Origin: Phascolarctobacterium succinatutens CAG:287
Lineage (GTDB): Bacteria > Bacillota > Negativicutes > Acidaminococcales > Acidaminococcaceae
Length of the DNA: 15,371 bases
Direction of reading: 5' to 3'
Assembly: GCF_000434895.1 (NCBI RefSeq)
Contig: NZ_FR892757.1
Span: forward strand, 1-15,371
Position numbers and translations under genes: made by a program. The notes beneath the pieces were generated by a model. The model was not told where the DNA came from, searched no databases, and saw only the letters and a program-made list of their open reading frames with translations. Positions 12,939-15,371 of this stretch are shown piece after piece; within the stretch, counting starts at the first letter, position 1; each line of letters opens with the position of its first letter.

Positions 12939-15332
12939 ATGTATCTGGCGCATATAAGAAAAGAAATATCTTGTGATGGTAAAGTAACTTATTCATTTCA
13001 ATCTGTTGCTGAGCATTGCCGTAATACGGCAAAATATGCTAGTGAAGCATTAAAAGCAGTAGGGTTGGAAAAGACTGCTTATCTTGCAGGTTTATTACAT
13101 GATGTTGGTAAACATACACTAAGATTTGTGCAGTATATTGAAGATGCAGTTATCAATGAAAAAGAAGTTAAGCGTGGTTCTGTTAATCATACTTTTGCAG
13201 GTGTAAAGTTGATTTTAGCGAAACATGCTAAATATGTTGGCACAAATAACCTCCAAGATTTAACTATTGAATTGATAGCCTATGCAATCGGAGCACATCA
13301 CGGCTTATTTGACTGCATAAAAGATAATGATGAAAGTGCCTTTGCTTACAGATTAGAAAAAGAAAACATTGATTCTGAGGAAGCTATAGAAAACTTCTAT
13401 AATGAATGTGCCAGTGAGGATGAAATTGAAAAATTGCTCCTGGAGGCAACAGCTGAAATAAAAAATCTTGCCGATATAATAGTTAGTATAGATAGAACAG
13501 AGGATGATGAAGAACATGAAATTCCATTTTATTATTCATTGGTGTGTCGTTTACTGACATCGGCAGTTATAGATGCCGATAGAAAAGATACTATGGAGTT
13601 TGAAAAAAATGAGGTAACTAAGCAGGTAAGCTTGGATTGGAGCAAGGCTTTAGAGAATTTTAATTCTTATATTAAAAATTTTAAGACAGATCGAGATATA
13701 GATTTAGCACGCAAGGAGATTTCTGCTACATGTGCTGTTGCTGCGCAAAAACCTGAAGGAATATACAGGTTAAATGTTCCGACTGGTGGTGGCAAAACTT
13801 TAAGTTCATTGCGTTATGCCTTGGAACATGCAAAAAAATATCATAAAAAAAGAATGTTTTTTGTCATGCCTTTACTGTCCATCATTGAACAAAATGCACA
13901 GGAAATAAGAAAAGCAGTACAGGATGATAGTATTATTTTAGAACATCATTCTAATGTCATTGATGATGAAAACAGTGATGTCGAAGAATTAAATAAGAGA
14001 GAGTTGCTTATGCAGTCATGGGATAATCCTATGATTATAACAACATTAGTGCAACTTCTAAATACTATGTTTTTAGGAAAAACCAGTTCAGTCAGACGTT
14101 TTGCATCTCTGTGTAATAGTGTAATTGTTTTTGATGAGGTGCAGTCTTTGCCAAACAAAATGCTTACCCTGTTTAATTTAACTATTAACTTTCTTGTGAA
14201 AAAATGTCACGCAACTGTTATTTTGTGTTCCGCTACCCAACCGTCCTTTGAAAATGCTGAGCATAAATTATTAAGCGAGGTTAGTGATTTGATTACGTTG
14301 CCCTCCGAAACTTTAAAGGTTTTTGAACGTGTGGAATTAGTTGACAAGGGTTCTATGAGCATGGAAGAGTTATCTGATTTTGCTTTAGAAATAATAAGGA
14401 GCAAAAAAAGCCTTCTAGTTGTATGCAATACAAAACGAGAGGCAAAAGAATTATTTGAGAATTTACAGGCTGAAGTAAACAATACCGTTCCAATGTATCA
14501 TTTATCTGCCTCGATGTGTACAAAGCATAGAAAAATGATAGTAGAGTCAATGAAAATAGATTTGAGTTTGCCAGATCCTAAACAAATTGTTTGCGTTGCA
14601 ACTCAAGTAATTGAGGCTGGTGTGGATATTTCTTTTAACTGTGTTATTAGATTACAGGCTGGAATGGATAGTGTTGTTCAGGCAGCAGGAAGATGCAATA
14701 GAAATGGCGAAAATAAATTAGAGTCGGTTTACATTGTAAATTTATTGGGAGAGAAACTTCATCGGCTTAAAGAGATTGGAACTGCCAAAGGAGCAACTGA
14801 AAGTTTATTACAGGAAGTTAAACTAAAAAAACATTATACTAGCTTGAACTCCGATGCAGCTATTTCCTTTTATTATAGAAAGCTGTACTCTAAGATGGAT
14901 AAGGGTGAGCAAGATTTTTTAGTACCTAATTTACATAAGTCTTTATACGGATTGTTAAATCAACATGATGTTGCAGATGGTTACTTTTTGGCGCAACAGT
15001 TAAAGACGGCAGGAAAGTATTTTAATGTTTTTGATAATATTACCGTTGAAATGATAGTGCCTTATGGGAAGGGGCAAGATGTTATTAGTGAGCTGAATTC
15101 TGAGAAAGCTATGTATAATTTTGTGTATGCTGAGGAAGTTATAAAGAAAGCAACTGGATATACTGTTACATGCTACCAATATCAAATAGAAAAATTAAAA
15201 GAAGGAAATAAAGATGCACCAGTGATATATAATGATTATTTTGGCATCTATATCTTGAATGATTCTGCTTACTATGATGATAAGCTTGGTTTGAATTTAG
15301 ATGCCATAGGTGGCGAAGGCGTTTTTTATTAA
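12939..15332 (+). CDS. cas3: CRISPR-associated helicase/nuclease Cas3 (probably type I-C)
   Basis: A 797-residue Cas3, recruited by Cascade to unwind and degrade target DNA. The N-terminal HD nuclease domain has H26, LLHDVGK (H54, D55, K58), VNHTFAG (H84), GAHHG (H120, H121) and DADRKDT (D212, D214). The superfamily-2 helicase follows with VPTGGGKT (K286, T287), VFDEVQSLP (D399, E400), CSATQP (S431, A432, T433), TQVIEAGVDISF and QAAGRCNRNGE (Q581, R585, R588). Start ATG 12939 has AAAGG 8 bases upstream; an in-frame TTG at 12912 lies within the promoter -10/start region and is unlikely. cas3 as first gene and the I-C-like repeat tail upstream suggest subtype I-C, with cas5, cas8c, cas7 beyond the window. 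An ATG at 15362 (MSF...) could begin the next gene, but too few bases remain to judge. The gene is much more AT-rich than the core block before it, which suggests acquisition. Confidence 0.93.
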   Translation: MYLAHIRKEISCDGKVTYSFQSVAEHCRNTAKYASEALKAVGLEKTAYLAGLLHDVGKHTLRFVQYIEDAVINEKEVKRGSVNHTFAGVKLILAKHAKYVGTNNLQDLTIELIAYAIGAHHGLFDCIKDNDESAFAYRLEKENIDSEEAIENFYNECASEDEIEKLLLEATAEIKNLADIIVSIDRTEDDEEHEIPFYYSLVCRLLTSAVIDADRKDTMEFEKNEVTKQVSLDWSKALENFNSYIKNFKTDRDIDLARKEISATCAVAAQKPEGIYRLNVPTGGGKTLSSLRYALEHAKKYHKKRMFFVMPLLSIIEQNAQEIRKAVQDDSIILEHHSNVIDDENSDVEELNKRELLMQSWDNPMIITTLVQLLNTMFLGKTSSVRRFASLCNSVIVFDEVQSLPNKMLTLFNLTINFLVKKCHATVILCSATQPSFENAEHKLLSEVSDLITLPSETLKVFERVELVDKGSMSMEELSDFALEIIRSKKSLLVVCNTKREAKELFENLQAEVNNTVPMYHLSASMCTKHRKMIVESMKIDLSLPDPKQIVCVATQVIEAGVDISFNCVIRLQAGMDSVVQAAGRCNRNGENKLESVYIVNLLGEKLHRLKEIGTAKGATESLLQEVKLKKHYTSLNSDAAISFYYRKLYSKMDKGEQDFLVPNLHKSLYGLLNQHDVADGYFLAQQLKTAGKYFNVFDNITVEMIVPYGKGQDVISELNSEKAMYNFVYAEEVIKKATGYTVTCYQYQIEKLKEGNKDAPVIYNDYFGIYILNDSAYYDDKLGLNLDAIGGEGVFY

Positions 15333-15371
15333 GCAATGGAGCATTCCCGTAATCAACAAATATGAGCTTTG

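Noticed and set aside
15336..15365. Nine-codon frame after cas3 (MEHSRNQQI)
   Set aside because: Too short to judge; the next cas gene may begin at ATG 15362, but only ten bases remain in the window.

Overview
The window looks like a chromosomal segment of a Gram-positive-type (Firmicutes) gut bacterium that has an outer membrane. My best guess is class Negativicutes, near Acidaminococcaceae/Phascolarctobacterium. The reasons are AGGAGG-type ribosome binding sites, TTGACA/TATAAT and TGn-extended promoters, a DinR-like LexA box, AAA-ATPase-like/PD-(D/E)XK genes typical of gut anaerobes, and an AsmA/TamB-like envelope protein. The organism call is inference; no rRNA or other marker gene is present.

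Layout. (1) 1-6125 is an accessory region of single genes, most with their own terminator. It holds a PF09820-type AAA-ATPase-like/PD-(D/E)XK protein whose 5' end is out of frame, a small membrane protein of unknown function, a second intact AAA-ATPase-like/PD-(D/E)XK protein, the decayed remnant of a DUF1016 (YhcG-type) nuclease gene, and an AlbA_2/ATPase/winged-helix regulator. The regulator has a tandem-repeat operator over its promoter, and near-identical 55-bp terminator repeats lie on both sides of it. (2) 6126-12623 is a GC-richer block of core genes. A Y-family (UmuC-type) DNA polymerase with a LexA-like box overlaps a small YolD-like partner gene. A probable operon follows: DUF1653, MmcQ/YjbR-like, endonuclease IV (nfo) and an M18 aminopeptidase. 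Last comes an AsmA/TamB-like protein with its own promoter and terminator. (3) 12624-15371 is AT-rich and starts a CRISPR-Cas locus, probably type I-C, with cas3 first and the rest of the operon beyond the right edge.

The most striking feature lies in the 390-bp gap before cas3. On the minus strand there is a lone 32-nt CRISPR-repeat-like element, beginning GTC, with a 7-bp hairpin and the type I-C-like tail GTGGATTGAAAA. A minus-strand promoter is placed so that transcription would start at the first base of this element. The repeat is followed by a pseudo-spacer whose first 17 nt match the cas3 promoter at 16 positions. The match sits directly beside a TTC motif, the known type I-C PAM, and covers the cas3 -10 box. 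The two mismatches nearest the seed are at positions 12 and 18, which are flipped-out positions in type I effector complexes. A stem-loop follows. This is the architecture of a cas-regulating, crRNA-like RNA (CreR-type) by which the CRISPR effector complex would repress its own cas operon.

How the parts fit together. The core block combines DNA-damage tolerance and repair (LexA-boxed polymerase Y, endonuclease IV) with housekeeping genes. The flanks carry mobile or defence-associated nucleases and CRISPR-Cas, with signs of turnover: a broken frame, a gene relic and a duplicated terminator.
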